A stretch of 32,585 nucleotides of DNA from a bacterium. Lineage in GTDB: Bacteria > Sysuimicrobiota > Sysuimicrobiia > Sysuimicrobiales > Segetimicrobiaceae. Location of the stretch: the NCBI GenBank assembly GCA_035703895.1, contig DASSXJ010000129.1, positions 1 through 32,585 on the forward strand, written 5' to 3'. Each line of letters begins with the position of its first letter. Position 1 is the stretch's first letter. The notes under the pieces are model-generated. The model was given only the letters and a program-made list of their open reading frames with translations. It was not told where the DNA came from and did no database searches. This document shows, in pieces, positions 14,688 through 21,674 of the stretch. The translations under genes and the position numbers were made by a program.

Positions 14688-16517
14688 CTACTCTGCGAAG
14701 ACCAGCGTCACCGGAGCGGACGCGTTGTAGATCATGGCGATCGTTTCGCCCACGCCGAGCTTAAAGGTCCCCGCCGTCGATCCGGCGTCCGCGCCATTAA
14801 TCATGATCTGCGATACGTCGCCTCCCGTGACCACGATGGTTTTGGGCGTATGGCGAATCGTGTACACGGTCCCGCTGGTCGGCGCGCCGCTCCCTGATGC
14901 CACGGTGTTCGTGAGATCCGTGCCGGTCGATGGCCACGGATTGGAGATCCCGCCCACCGGATTGTATCCAAAGTTATCGACCACCACCGATCCAACGCCC
15001 GCGAGCGCCACGCCGCCGCCCAGGTGATTCCCCGCAATTCGCCAGTCATCGGAGGTGCCGCGCATGGCAATGGCCGGACCCAGGAGGCTCGCGCCGATGT
15101 TGTTGCCGGAGATGAGCACGCGCGAGGCATTCGTCAGTTGAATGGCCGCTCCGGGCACGACAGAACTCACGTTTTCAATGATGTTCCCGGTAATGACGAT
15201 GTCGTTGTTCGATCCGCCGTTCGCGACGGCCGATCCTGCGCAGTTCTTGATCACGTTTCCCGTGACCGCGTGGTTGGAGGTGCCGGCCGAATCGAAGTAG
15301 ATCCCCGTGCCCGCCCTGTTGCCGACGATGGCTGTGACGTTCGCGATCATGTTGCCGCTAATGACGGCCCCGCTCGAAACCGGCCCGAAGATCATGATCC
15401 CTCTGCCGACCGCCTGCAGCACCGAACACCCGATGATGGAGCAGTTGCGGCCGCGCATCTGAAAACCGTATGCGCCAGAGGTCGCGGGCGCCGCCGGCAC
15501 GCCGCCATCAGCGACGCAGCCGATGAACGTCACGTTTTCAGCCGGCTGGTGCGTATCGAAATGCCCGGTATCGGACAGCATCGACGTGCAATGCGCCACC
15601 ACAATATTGCGCTGCACGCCGTTTTGGTTTGTGCCACTGCTTCCCCCCGTCGTCACCGCGTGCCGGGTATGGGAGAAGCGGCAGCCGCTGATGCTCACGT
15701 TTTGCGACGCCCCACCGACCGTCATCCCGTAGCGCTCGTTGGCGGGGTTCGGAGGATTGATAGGCACGATGTCGCTGATGTGGTGAATGAAGCATCCCGA
15801 CATCGCCGAGTTGCGGACCGATTGCACCTGAATCCCGGTGTAATAGGCGTGGTGCACCTCCACCCGGTCGATCTGCAGGTTCTCGACGAATCGAAAATGC
15901 GTGAAGCCCGCCCTCAGGTTCGAAAACGGAGCCAGCGTGGTGATCGAGCAGTCCGAGAGCGTGATGTTCTGCAACATCGTGATGCGAACCACCTTCGCCG
16001 CATCCGCCTGCGTGTACGCATCAAAGATCTGATCGTCCATCGTGAGCGCGCCCGCCGTCGGGTCCACCGCCACGAGCTGCTTCACCTCGCCGGCGTGCTT
16101 CGTGGGCACCTCCGTATCCACGCTTTTATTCGAAAACAGCAGCACGTAATCGCCGGCCGCGAAGGAGGCGGCGTCGGCCGGCGAGACTTGGATCGTGAGA
16201 TCTCCCCTCGCCGTATCCGCGACGAGCGCCCGCGGGGTGCCGTCGGAGGCCGTGCTGAATGCCTCCAACGCCGGAGTGTTCCCGGTCATCGAGGCATCAG
16301 CAACGAAAACGGTGATGCCCATTCCTTCCCCCTGGATGTGCACATTGCTCGTGGTGATTCGGATCGTGTTGGTGATCGGGGGATAGACGCCCGCCTTCAC
16401 GAAGATTTTTCCTCCTGACGCGGGCAGCGCGTCAATCGCCGGCTGTAACGACGTGAAGTCCCCTTTGGAGGGATCCGGGCTTACCACGAACGTGGATTCG
16501 TATCGGTCGATGGACAT
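14688..16517 (-). CDS. Right-handed parallel beta-helix protein, pectate-lyase/tailspike-like
   Basis: A 609-residue protein. Residues about 18-60 (DFTSLQPAIDALPASGGKIF then VKAGVYP) are the typical lead-in of pectin-lyase-fold proteins. From about 150 to 520 there are many short Asn/Gly-rich coils of the type NITLSDCSI, NVSISGCRF, NVTFIGCVA, NCSIIGCSV, AVISGNMI, DIVITGNII and RVLISGNNI, each one rung of a beta helix. The C-terminal 80 residues form a separate small domain. There is no signal peptide or membrane segment, unlike secreted polysaccharide lyases, so a phage-tail-like or structural role, or export by another route, is possible. The start at 16517 is fixed by a TAGGAGGCGATCC ribosome-binding site; the frame stays open upstream but lacks such a signal. 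GC content looks lower than in flanking genes. Confidence 0.8.
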   Translation of the reverse strand: MSIDRYESTFVVSPDPSKGDFTSLQPAIDALPASGGKIFVKAGVYPPITNTIRITTSNVHIQGEGMGITVFVADASMTGNTPALEAFSTASDGTPRALVADTARGDLTIQVSPADAASFAAGDYVLLFSNKSVDTEVPTKHAGEVKQLVAVDPTAGALTMDDQIFDAYTQADAAKVVRITMLQNITLSDCSITTLAPFSNLRAGFTHFRFVENLQIDRVEVHHAYYTGIQVQSVRNSAMSGCFIHHISDIVPINPPNPANERYGMTVGGASQNVSISGCRFSHTRHAVTTGGSSGTNQNGVQRNIVVAHCTSMLSDTGHFDTHQPAENVTFIGCVADGGVPAAPATSGAYGFQMRGRNCSIIGCSVLQAVGRGIMIFGPVSSGAVISGNMIANVTAIVGNRAGTGIYFDSAGTSNHAVTGNVIKNCAGSAVANGGSNNDIVITGNIIENVSSVVPGAAIQLTNASRVLISGNNIGASLLGPAIAMRGTSDDWRIAGNHLGGGVALAGVGSVVVDNFGYNPVGGISNPWPSTGTDLTNTVASGSGAPTSGTVYTIRHTPKTIVVTGGDVSQIMINGADAGSTAGTFKLGVGETIAMIYNASAPVTLVFAE

Positions 16518-16633
16518 GGATCGCCTCCTACTGGACTGATCTTGACATTCCGAAGCGCCGGCGCAAGTGCAGGGTAGCGTCTGAGCAGCCTGTCGAGGTC
16601 GGAGCGCGACATCGTGATGAAAAGGATGATGCC
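16518..16633. other. Short gap between beta-helix gene and small membrane gene
   Basis: Holds the strong ribosome-binding site of the beta-helix gene. A 43-codon minus-strand reading frame from ATG 16612 to TAA 16481 overlaps the beta-helix start (it begins MSRSDLDRLLRRYPALAPAL); it lacks a clear ribosome-binding site and is not called as a gene. Confidence 0.4.
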
Positions 16634-16858
16634 TTATTGGCGACCGGCACTCAACGACTTCGTTATGGTCGCCCATCCCAGTATGCCGAGCACGATTGAC
16701 ACAATAGCTACCAAGGTAACCGCCGGTCTTCCGATGTAGCCGGGAGCATTCGGTGCCACCCCACACGCGATACAGATGACGCCTCCTGGCGTAATCAGAA
16801 GAATCCCTATCAGGATCATCCACACCCAGGCAAGAACGAAATTGATGAACTGCAACAT
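16634..16858 (-). CDS. Small two-helix membrane protein, unknown function
   Basis: A 74-residue hydrophobic protein. Helix 1 (about 2-23) includes FINFVLAWVWMILIGILLIT, a glycine-rich turn with two cysteines follows (GGVICIACGVAPNAPG), and helix 2 (about 45-66) is VTLVAIVSIVLGILGWATI. I do not recognise the family. The ATG at 16858 is supported by a perfect AAGGAGG Shine-Dalgarno whose core lies in a hairpin loop. It lies upstream of the beta-helix gene on the same strand in a lower-GC patch. Small hydrophobic proteins near tailspike-like genes can be immunity proteins, holins or toxins, but nothing in the sequence decides this. Confidence 0.65.
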   Translation of the reverse strand: MLQFINFVLAWVWMILIGILLITPGGVICIACGVAPNAPGYIGRPAVTLVAIVSIVLGILGWATITKSLSAGRQ

Positions 16859-16859
16859 G

Positions 16860-16877
16860 ACCAACCTCCTTGTTGGT
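16860..16877 (-). promoter_or_regulatory. Hairpin presenting the Shine-Dalgarno in its loop
   Basis: The minus-strand leader of the small membrane protein reads ACCAAC-AAGGAG-GTTGGT, directly before C-ATG. The two arms pair perfectly over six bases, and the six-base loop is exactly the Shine-Dalgarno core. Such a structure could be the binding site of a translational repressor or simply expose the site for ribosomes. Confidence 0.55.
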
Positions 16878-17261
16878 GGAGATAAGAATGTACGTTGGCT
16901 TTGGTCAGCGCGGAAATTCAGCCGTGAGGCCACCTCCTGACGGATCGTGCCTGGAGCGGCGAACGCGGGGGTCGATGGGCACCAGAGAATGATTCGAGTT
17001 GGGTTGCGTATTTGCGCAGATAGACGAATATCCTGCTGAATCGGGCTCACGAAGCGAGAAAATCAGCGACGAGGCTTGTCGATTGCACGCAGTGTTGCGC
17101 GAACTTCTCTGGAAGCCTAAGCGGGAAGTCGCTGCTCCGCGAGGTCAGAACCTTTTGCCGGAGATTCCCCAGAAGTTCACGCAGCGAACACCGCCCGCGA
17201 TGCTCCGCAGTGTGATGCACTCCAACCCATCAAAGTCGTCGGCCGGCCGCCCTGCATACAG
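16878..17261. other. About 380 bases without a convincing gene
   Basis: This stretch separates the small membrane gene from the end of mutY. It is less GC-rich than the surroundings and contains only short open frames with no codon bias, ribosome-binding site or recognisable motif. It presumably holds the promoter of the minus-strand small-protein/beta-helix pair; TACATT and TTATCT near 16883-16895 (minus strand) are poor -10 candidates. I see no tRNA, direct repeat or IS end. Confidence 0.5.
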
Positions 17262-17939
17262 TTATGCGCGGATCAGTGGATACGACGCGCAGACCCGCGT
17301 GAGCGGGCACGCGGCACACCGGGGCCTGCGCGCCGTGCAGACGGTCGCGCCGAGATCCATCAACGCCTGATTGAAATCGTAGACCTGCCCGGACGGCAGC
17401 AGCGCCTCGGACAGCGCCCAGAGGTCCCCGTCGGTGGGCGTTGCACGGTCCCCCAGGAACACCCGCCGGAGGACTCGGCGCACGTTCGTGTCGAGGATCG
17501 CCGCATGTTTGCGGTACGCGAAGCTCAGCACCGCCCCCGCGGTGTAAGGGCCGATGCCCTTCATCGCAAGCAGCGCCTCGCGCGTATCGGGGATCCGCCC
17601 CTCGTGGCGGCGGAGGGCGGCACGGGCGATCTCGCGCAGGCGCACCGGCCGGATGTTGTAGCCAAGCGGGGACCACGCCTCCCGCACCTCGCGCAGGGTC
17701 GCCTGGGCGAGGGATTCCAGCGACGGATATTTCGCGAGCCATTCCGCGTACTTCGGGACGACGCGATCCACCTGCGTCTGCTGCAGCATGATCTCGGAGA
17801 CGAGAATGTGATAGGGATCGCGGGTGCGCCGCCACGGCAGATCGCGCCGGTGCCGGCGGTACCACGCCAGCAACCGGCGCTGGAACGTCCTGCGCCTCGC
17901 GGCGGGGACCGAGGGGGCCGGGCGCGGGAGGCGGGTCAC
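17262..17939 (-). CDS. mutY: A/G-specific adenine glycosylase, short form without NUDIX-like domain
   Basis: Removes adenine mispaired with 8-oxoguanine. The catalytic region is complete: LPWRRTRDPYHILVSEIMLQ with the catalytic Glu49, MKGIGPYTAGAVLSF with Tyr132 where Nth has its lysine, Asp150 in LDTNVRRVLRR, and a [4Fe-4S] loop of Cys201, 208, 211 and 217 (C-X6-C-X2-C-X5-C). The protein ends eight residues after the last Cys at 225 aa, so the C-terminal 8-oxoG-reading domain of standard MutY (about 350 aa) is missing. It could instead be a T:G mismatch glycosylase of the MIG type. The GTG start at 17939 overlaps the stop of the upstream beta-propeller gene by GTGA, which decides the start; the frame remains open upstream only as an antisense shadow. 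Confidence 0.87.
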   Translation of the reverse strand: MTRLPRPAPSVPAARRRTFQRRLLAWYRRHRRDLPWRRTRDPYHILVSEIMLQQTQVDRVVPKYAEWLAKYPSLESLAQATLREVREAWSPLGYNIRPVRLREIARAALRRHEGRIPDTREALLAMKGIGPYTAGAVLSFAYRKHAAILDTNVRRVLRRVFLGDRATPTDGDLWALSEALLPSGQVYDFNQALMDLGATVCTARRPRCAACPLTRVCASYPLIRA

Positions 17940-19273
17940 GCCGCTTTCGGCCGGGGCCGGCGAGAACGCAGCCGCGCCAGGACCGCGAGCGCCAGGAGGG
18001 TCACGAGGACGGCCCAAGCCGTGTCGCGAGAAACCAGGGGCGTCGCGGTCACCGCCGCCCCGGATCCGAGCCGGAGATACCGGACCGAGAACCGGCCCTG
18101 CGCGGTGTGGGTCCAGATGACATCGGCCCCGTCCCCCGATGCTGCGACGCTCGGATACGTGTTGCCGCCGTCGCTCGCTAGGGGGACCGCGGGTTCCCAT
18201 CGGGTGGTGAACCGGCGCGCGAAGACGTGGCCGTCATCGGTGTCCCAGACCACGTATACGACTCCGGAGGGCGCTACGGCCAGGGAAGGATGGCGCGCCG
18301 GCGACGTCCGTTCCGAAAGATCTGCGGAATCGCTCCATCCACCGGCATTGCGCTGCGAGACCTGGACCACGGAGGCCTGCCCGTCGTGGCGTTCCCACGC
18401 GACTACCACCTGCCCTCCCGCCCCCACGGCCAGGTCGGGGTTGAACGCATCCATGCGCGTCGCGAGCACCGTGTCGGGCTCGCTCCACGCGGCACGACGC
18501 TCCGCGTATCGGACCTGGTAGGCGCGGCCGTCGAACTGGAACCAGACCGCGTGCAATCCGCCGGTATGGTCGGCCGCAAGGGCTGGGTTGATGGAGTCCG
18601 GCTGGCCCGTAGAGATGAGCTGGGGCGGCGACCAGACCCGGCCGTCGAACCCGGTATAAAAAATCTCGTAGATCGAGCCGTGCCGCGACGACGCGGGCAG
18701 CGAGCCTTGGCGAATTCCATACCACACGACGTGAGGCAGGCCCGCTGTGTCGAGGGCCAGCCCGGGAAACCCCGCGTATCCCAGGCTGGGAGAGATCCGT
18801 TCCGCTTCGGAGATCCAGCGATCCTGCCAGACCCGATGGTAGATCTTGCCGACACCGTCGTCGTACCTCGTCCACACGACATGGAGCCGGCCCGCGGTGT
18901 CGCGGGCAAGCGCGGGCAGCCGGGAGGGAATCGCTCCACTGCTCGCCTGGGACGGCACCGTCCAGGCTCTCCCGCCATCCCGAGATTGGACCAGGACGAT
19001 CTGCGGCACGTCGGCGACCTTTGCCACGTACGCGGCCTGCAATGTGCCCGACGGATCGCGGATGAGCTTCACCTGGTTATTCGACGAGGTGGCGTCCTCC
19101 GTGACCCCATCGGCAACCAGCGCCGATGCCGGCCGTGTCGGGGCGGGGCTGCCACGCAGCGCAGTTGGGTAGAACAGTTCGACCAAGAGCACCACGGCGA
19201 TCAGGAGGACGGGACCGCGCACGGCACACAGATTGGCGGGAGCCGGAGCGCTTCCCTGCCTTTGCGAATCCAT
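17936..19273 (-). CDS. Exported beta-propeller protein (sialidase/BNR-like repeats) with C-terminal membrane anchor
   Basis: A 445-residue predicted surface protein. An N-terminal hydrophobic segment (about 20-38, PVLLIAVVLLVELFY) acts as signal sequence or anchor. The middle has at least six repeats of about 50 residues with the form LARDTAGRLHVVWTRYDD, LALDTAGLPHVVWYG, LAADHTGGLHAVWFQFDG, LAVGAGGQVVVAWERHDG and LAVAPSGVVYVVWDTDDG, which resemble Asp-box/BNR propeller blades. A C-terminal helix (AWAVLVTLLALAVLARL) followed by RSRRPRPKAA looks like a stop-transfer anchor. No sialidase catalytic residues are evident, so it is probably a binding or scaffold protein. ATG 19273 has a modest GGAG; a GTG 17 codons later (19222) would give a more compact signal peptide. 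Confidence 0.75.
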   Translation of the reverse strand: MDSQRQGSAPAPANLCAVRGPVLLIAVVLLVELFYPTALRGSPAPTRPASALVADGVTEDATSSNNQVKLIRDPSGTLQAAYVAKVADVPQIVLVQSRDGGRAWTVPSQASSGAIPSRLPALARDTAGRLHVVWTRYDDGVGKIYHRVWQDRWISEAERISPSLGYAGFPGLALDTAGLPHVVWYGIRQGSLPASSRHGSIYEIFYTGFDGRVWSPPQLISTGQPDSINPALAADHTGGLHAVWFQFDGRAYQVRYAERRAAWSEPDTVLATRMDAFNPDLAVGAGGQVVVAWERHDGQASVVQVSQRNAGGWSDSADLSERTSPARHPSLAVAPSGVVYVVWDTDDGHVFARRFTTRWEPAVPLASDGGNTYPSVAASGDGADVIWTHTAQGRFSVRYLRLGSGAAVTATPLVSRDTAWAVLVTLLALAVLARLRSRRPRPKAA

Positions 19274-19308
19274 TCGCTGCGCCGCTCCGCATGCCGCACA
19301 TCGTGCCG

Positions 19309-19314
19309 TATAAT
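19309..19314 (+). promoter_or_regulatory. Candidate -10 element for gamma-glutamyltransferase
   Basis: A perfect TATAAT ends eight bases before an in-frame ATG (19323), the same spacing as the two leaderless promoters at 8554 and 13126. The region 17 bases upstream (TCCGCA) matches the -35 consensus at only three positions. If used, the mRNA would be leaderless from 19323; otherwise it gives a leader of about 65 nt to ATG 19389. Confidence 0.4.
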
Positions 19315-19388
19315 GGACGGAGATGTTCGCGCCCGTGTGCGAGGCGCGTGATCGGGAGGCCCACGATGGCGCCGTTGGACCACGATCG

Positions 19389-21023
19389 ATGAGGGGGCGC
19401 AGCCAGGGGCAGGGCCGGAGCATGGTGCTGGCGCGGCGCGGCCTCGTCGCGACCGACCACCCCCTCGCGTCGGCGGCCGGTCTGCACGTGCTGGAAAATG
19501 GCGGAAACGCCATCGACGCCGCCGTCTGCACGGCCGCGGTGCTGGGCGTGGTCACCCCCATGATGACCGGGATCGGGGGGGACTCGTTCATCCTCTATTA
19601 CGAAGCCCGGACGAATCGCGTGGCCGCCCTCATCGGCAGCGGCGCGGCGCCGCGAGGAGCGACGCCCGAATATTTCACGGACCGCGGCCATCAGACGATG
19701 CCGCTCCGCGGGATGCTCTCCCCATCGGTCCCGGGCGCAGTGGACGCGAGTGCGACCGCGCTCGCTCGGTGGGGAAGCGGCCGGTGGACGCTCGGGCAGC
19801 TCCTCACGCCGGCGATTCACTATGCGGAGGCGGGATTCCCTATCACTGAGAAGGTGGCCGAGTGGTTCGATGAGGCCGCCCCGGTGCTCGCGCAGTACCC
19901 GTCATCCGCGCGCGTCTTCCTACCGTACGGCCGCCCGCCCCGGGTAGGCGAGAGTCTCGTGCAGGCAGACCTGGCGCGCTCCCTGCGCACCATTGCCGAG
20001 GAGGGTCCGCGGGCGTTCTACGAAGGGGCGCTCGCGGAGGCGATCGCGGCGTACGCCGCCGCCCACGGCGGCCTCCTCGGGACCGCTGACCTCGCCGCGC
20101 ACGCGAGCGAGGTCACGACACCGCTCAGCACCACCTTCCGCGACCTCACGATCCACTGCACACCGCCGCCCTCTCAAGCGTTCGTGCTGCTCGAGATGCT
20201 CAACATCCTCGAGCACGACGACCTGGGCGCGCTCCCCTGGGGATCGGCGGACGCGGTCCACCTGATGGTTGAGGCAAAGAAGCTGGCCTTCGCCGACCGC
20301 CTCGCGTACGTCGGGGATCCGCGATTCGTATCCAACCCGATGGACCGGCTGCTCGACAAGGCGTATGCGCGTGAGCGGCGCCGGACGATCGATCTCAAAC
20401 GAGCGCGGGAGACGGTCGGGCCGGGCGCGCTCCGCGAGCAAGTCGGCGAGACGACTGCGTTCGCCGTCGCGGACCAAGAGGGCAACGTGGTCAGTTACAT
20501 CACGAGCCTGTCTGCGGCCTTCGGGTGCGGAGAGATCGTCGAGGGCACCGGGATCCTGTTGAACAACCGCGGCGGACGCGGCTTCAGCCTGGAGCTGGGC
20601 CATCCCAATCTCCTCGCGCCGGGCAAGCGCACGATGCACACGCTCATGGCGTTCCTGGCGACGCGGGGCGGGCGCCCGCAGCTGGCCTGGGCGACACGGG
20701 GCGGCGACGCGCAGGCACCGTGGAACTTCCAAGTGTTTAGCAATATCGCGCACCACTGCATGAACGTCCAGGAGGCGGTGGAACGGCCCCGCTGGTTCAG
20801 CTTCCCGGCGACCGATCCCTCGACGATCCGGTCCCCGTTTGAACTGCGAATGGAGGCGGGGTTCCCGCCCGAGACATACGAGGGCCTTCGGGAGCGCGGC
20901 CACCGCGTCGTTGCGCCCCGTCCCTCCATCGGTGGGGTGCAGGTCATCCAGGTCGACCACGACGACCGGGTCTACTTCGGCGGATCCGACCCGCGGCCCG
21001 ATGGGCAGGCGGTCGGGTACTAA
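19389..21023 (+). CDS. ggt: Gamma-glutamyltransferase family protein
   Basis: An Ntn-hydrolase that self-cleaves at a threonine to give two subunits and transfers or hydrolyses gamma-glutamyl groups, for example of glutathione; relatives act on cephalosporins or other N-acyl substrates. The protein is 544 aa from this start. Family motifs are GGNAIDAAVCTAAVLGVV, MMTGIGGDSF, SVPGAVD, and the processing site GETTAFAVADQEGNVVSYIT, where Thr355 (this numbering) is the expected nucleophile. AFGCGEIVEGTGILLNNRGG is the usual lid region. There is no signal peptide, unlike the periplasmic E. coli enzyme, so it may be cytoplasmic. ATG 19323, 22 codons upstream and directly after a TATAAT, is a serious alternative start; MVLARRG at 19422 is too late because the preceding residues belong to the conserved N terminus. 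Confidence 0.88.
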   Translation: MRGRSQGQGRSMVLARRGLVATDHPLASAAGLHVLENGGNAIDAAVCTAAVLGVVTPMMTGIGGDSFILYYEARTNRVAALIGSGAAPRGATPEYFTDRGHQTMPLRGMLSPSVPGAVDASATALARWGSGRWTLGQLLTPAIHYAEAGFPITEKVAEWFDEAAPVLAQYPSSARVFLPYGRPPRVGESLVQADLARSLRTIAEEGPRAFYEGALAEAIAAYAAAHGGLLGTADLAAHASEVTTPLSTTFRDLTIHCTPPPSQAFVLLEMLNILEHDDLGALPWGSADAVHLMVEAKKLAFADRLAYVGDPRFVSNPMDRLLDKAYARERRRTIDLKRARETVGPGALREQVGETTAFAVADQEGNVVSYITSLSAAFGCGEIVEGTGILLNNRGGRGFSLELGHPNLLAPGKRTMHTLMAFLATRGGRPQLAWATRGGDAQAPWNFQVFSNIAHHCMNVQEAVERPRWFSFPATDPSTIRSPFELRMEAGFPPETYEGLRERGHRVVAPRPSIGGVQVIQVDHDDRVYFGGSDPRPDGQAVGY

Positions 21024-21056
21024 ACCGGACCCAGGCTCGAGCACGGGAGGGCAGAG

Positions 21057-21656
21057 ATGGCCGATCTCAAACATGAGCGGACGCTGATCCTAATCAAGCC
21101 CGACGGGATCCAGCGGGCGCTGTCCGGCACGATCCTGGCTCGGTTCGAGCAGGCCGGGCTCAAGATCGTCGGGCTGAAGATGATGCAGGCCCAACGCGCC
21201 GTGCTCGAGCGCCACTATCCGGCCGACGAGGCGTGGGTGCGGACGGTCGGAGGGAAGACGCGCGAGGCGTTCGAGAGTTACGGCCTGGACGTCAAGGCGA
21301 TGATGGGGACGGACGATCCGGTCGCGATCGGCCGCCAGGTGCGCGGCTGGCTGATCGAGTTCATGCAGACGACCCCGGTGATCGCCGCGGTGCTGGAGGG
21401 CGTGCACGCGGTCAGCATCACGCGAAAGATTGTCGGCAAGACGCTACCGGTCTTTGCCGAGCCAGGGACGATCCGGGGGGATTTCTCGACAGATGCCCCG
21501 ACCGTGGCGAACGCCGGCCGGCGCCCCGTCCGCAACCTGATCCACGCCTCCGGCACCGTGGAAGAAGCGGAGCACGAGGTCACGCTGTGGTTTACCTCCC
21601 AGGAGCTCTACGCCTACCGGCGGGCCGACGAGGAGGTCATGTTCGGGAAGGAGTAG
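21057..21656 (+). CDS. ndk: Nucleoside diphosphate kinase, long form with insertions
   Basis: Transfers phosphate between nucleoside tri- and diphosphates through a phosphohistidine. The start HERTLILIKPDGIQR (6-20), LARFEQAGLKIVGLKM, the PGTIRGDF motif (136-143) and the active-site His163 in NLIHASGTVEEAEHEVTLWF are all clear. At 199 residues it is about 50 longer than usual: an insertion of about 30-35 residues lies between HYP (53-55) and LIEFMQTTPVIAAVLEG (99-115), and about 12 more lie between PGTIRGDF and the active His. The usual HGSDS around the catalytic His is HASGT. The ATG at 21057 follows GGGAGGGCAGAG, 33 bases after the gamma-glutamyltransferase gene, so they may be co-transcribed. 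Confidence 0.9.
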   Translation: MADLKHERTLILIKPDGIQRALSGTILARFEQAGLKIVGLKMMQAQRAVLERHYPADEAWVRTVGGKTREAFESYGLDVKAMMGTDDPVAIGRQVRGWLIEFMQTTPVIAAVLEGVHAVSITRKIVGKTLPVFAEPGTIRGDFSTDAPTVANAGRRPVRNLIHASGTVEEAEHEVTLWFTSQELYAYRRADEEVMFGKE

Positions 21657-21674
21657 GCCCTGCGAATCCGACGA

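Noticed and set aside
16518-16823. Upstream extension of the beta-helix protein by about 100 residues
   Set aside because: The extended part has no hydrophobic or conserved pattern and overlaps the small membrane gene; the ATG at 16517 has a strong TAGGAGG ribosome-binding site.
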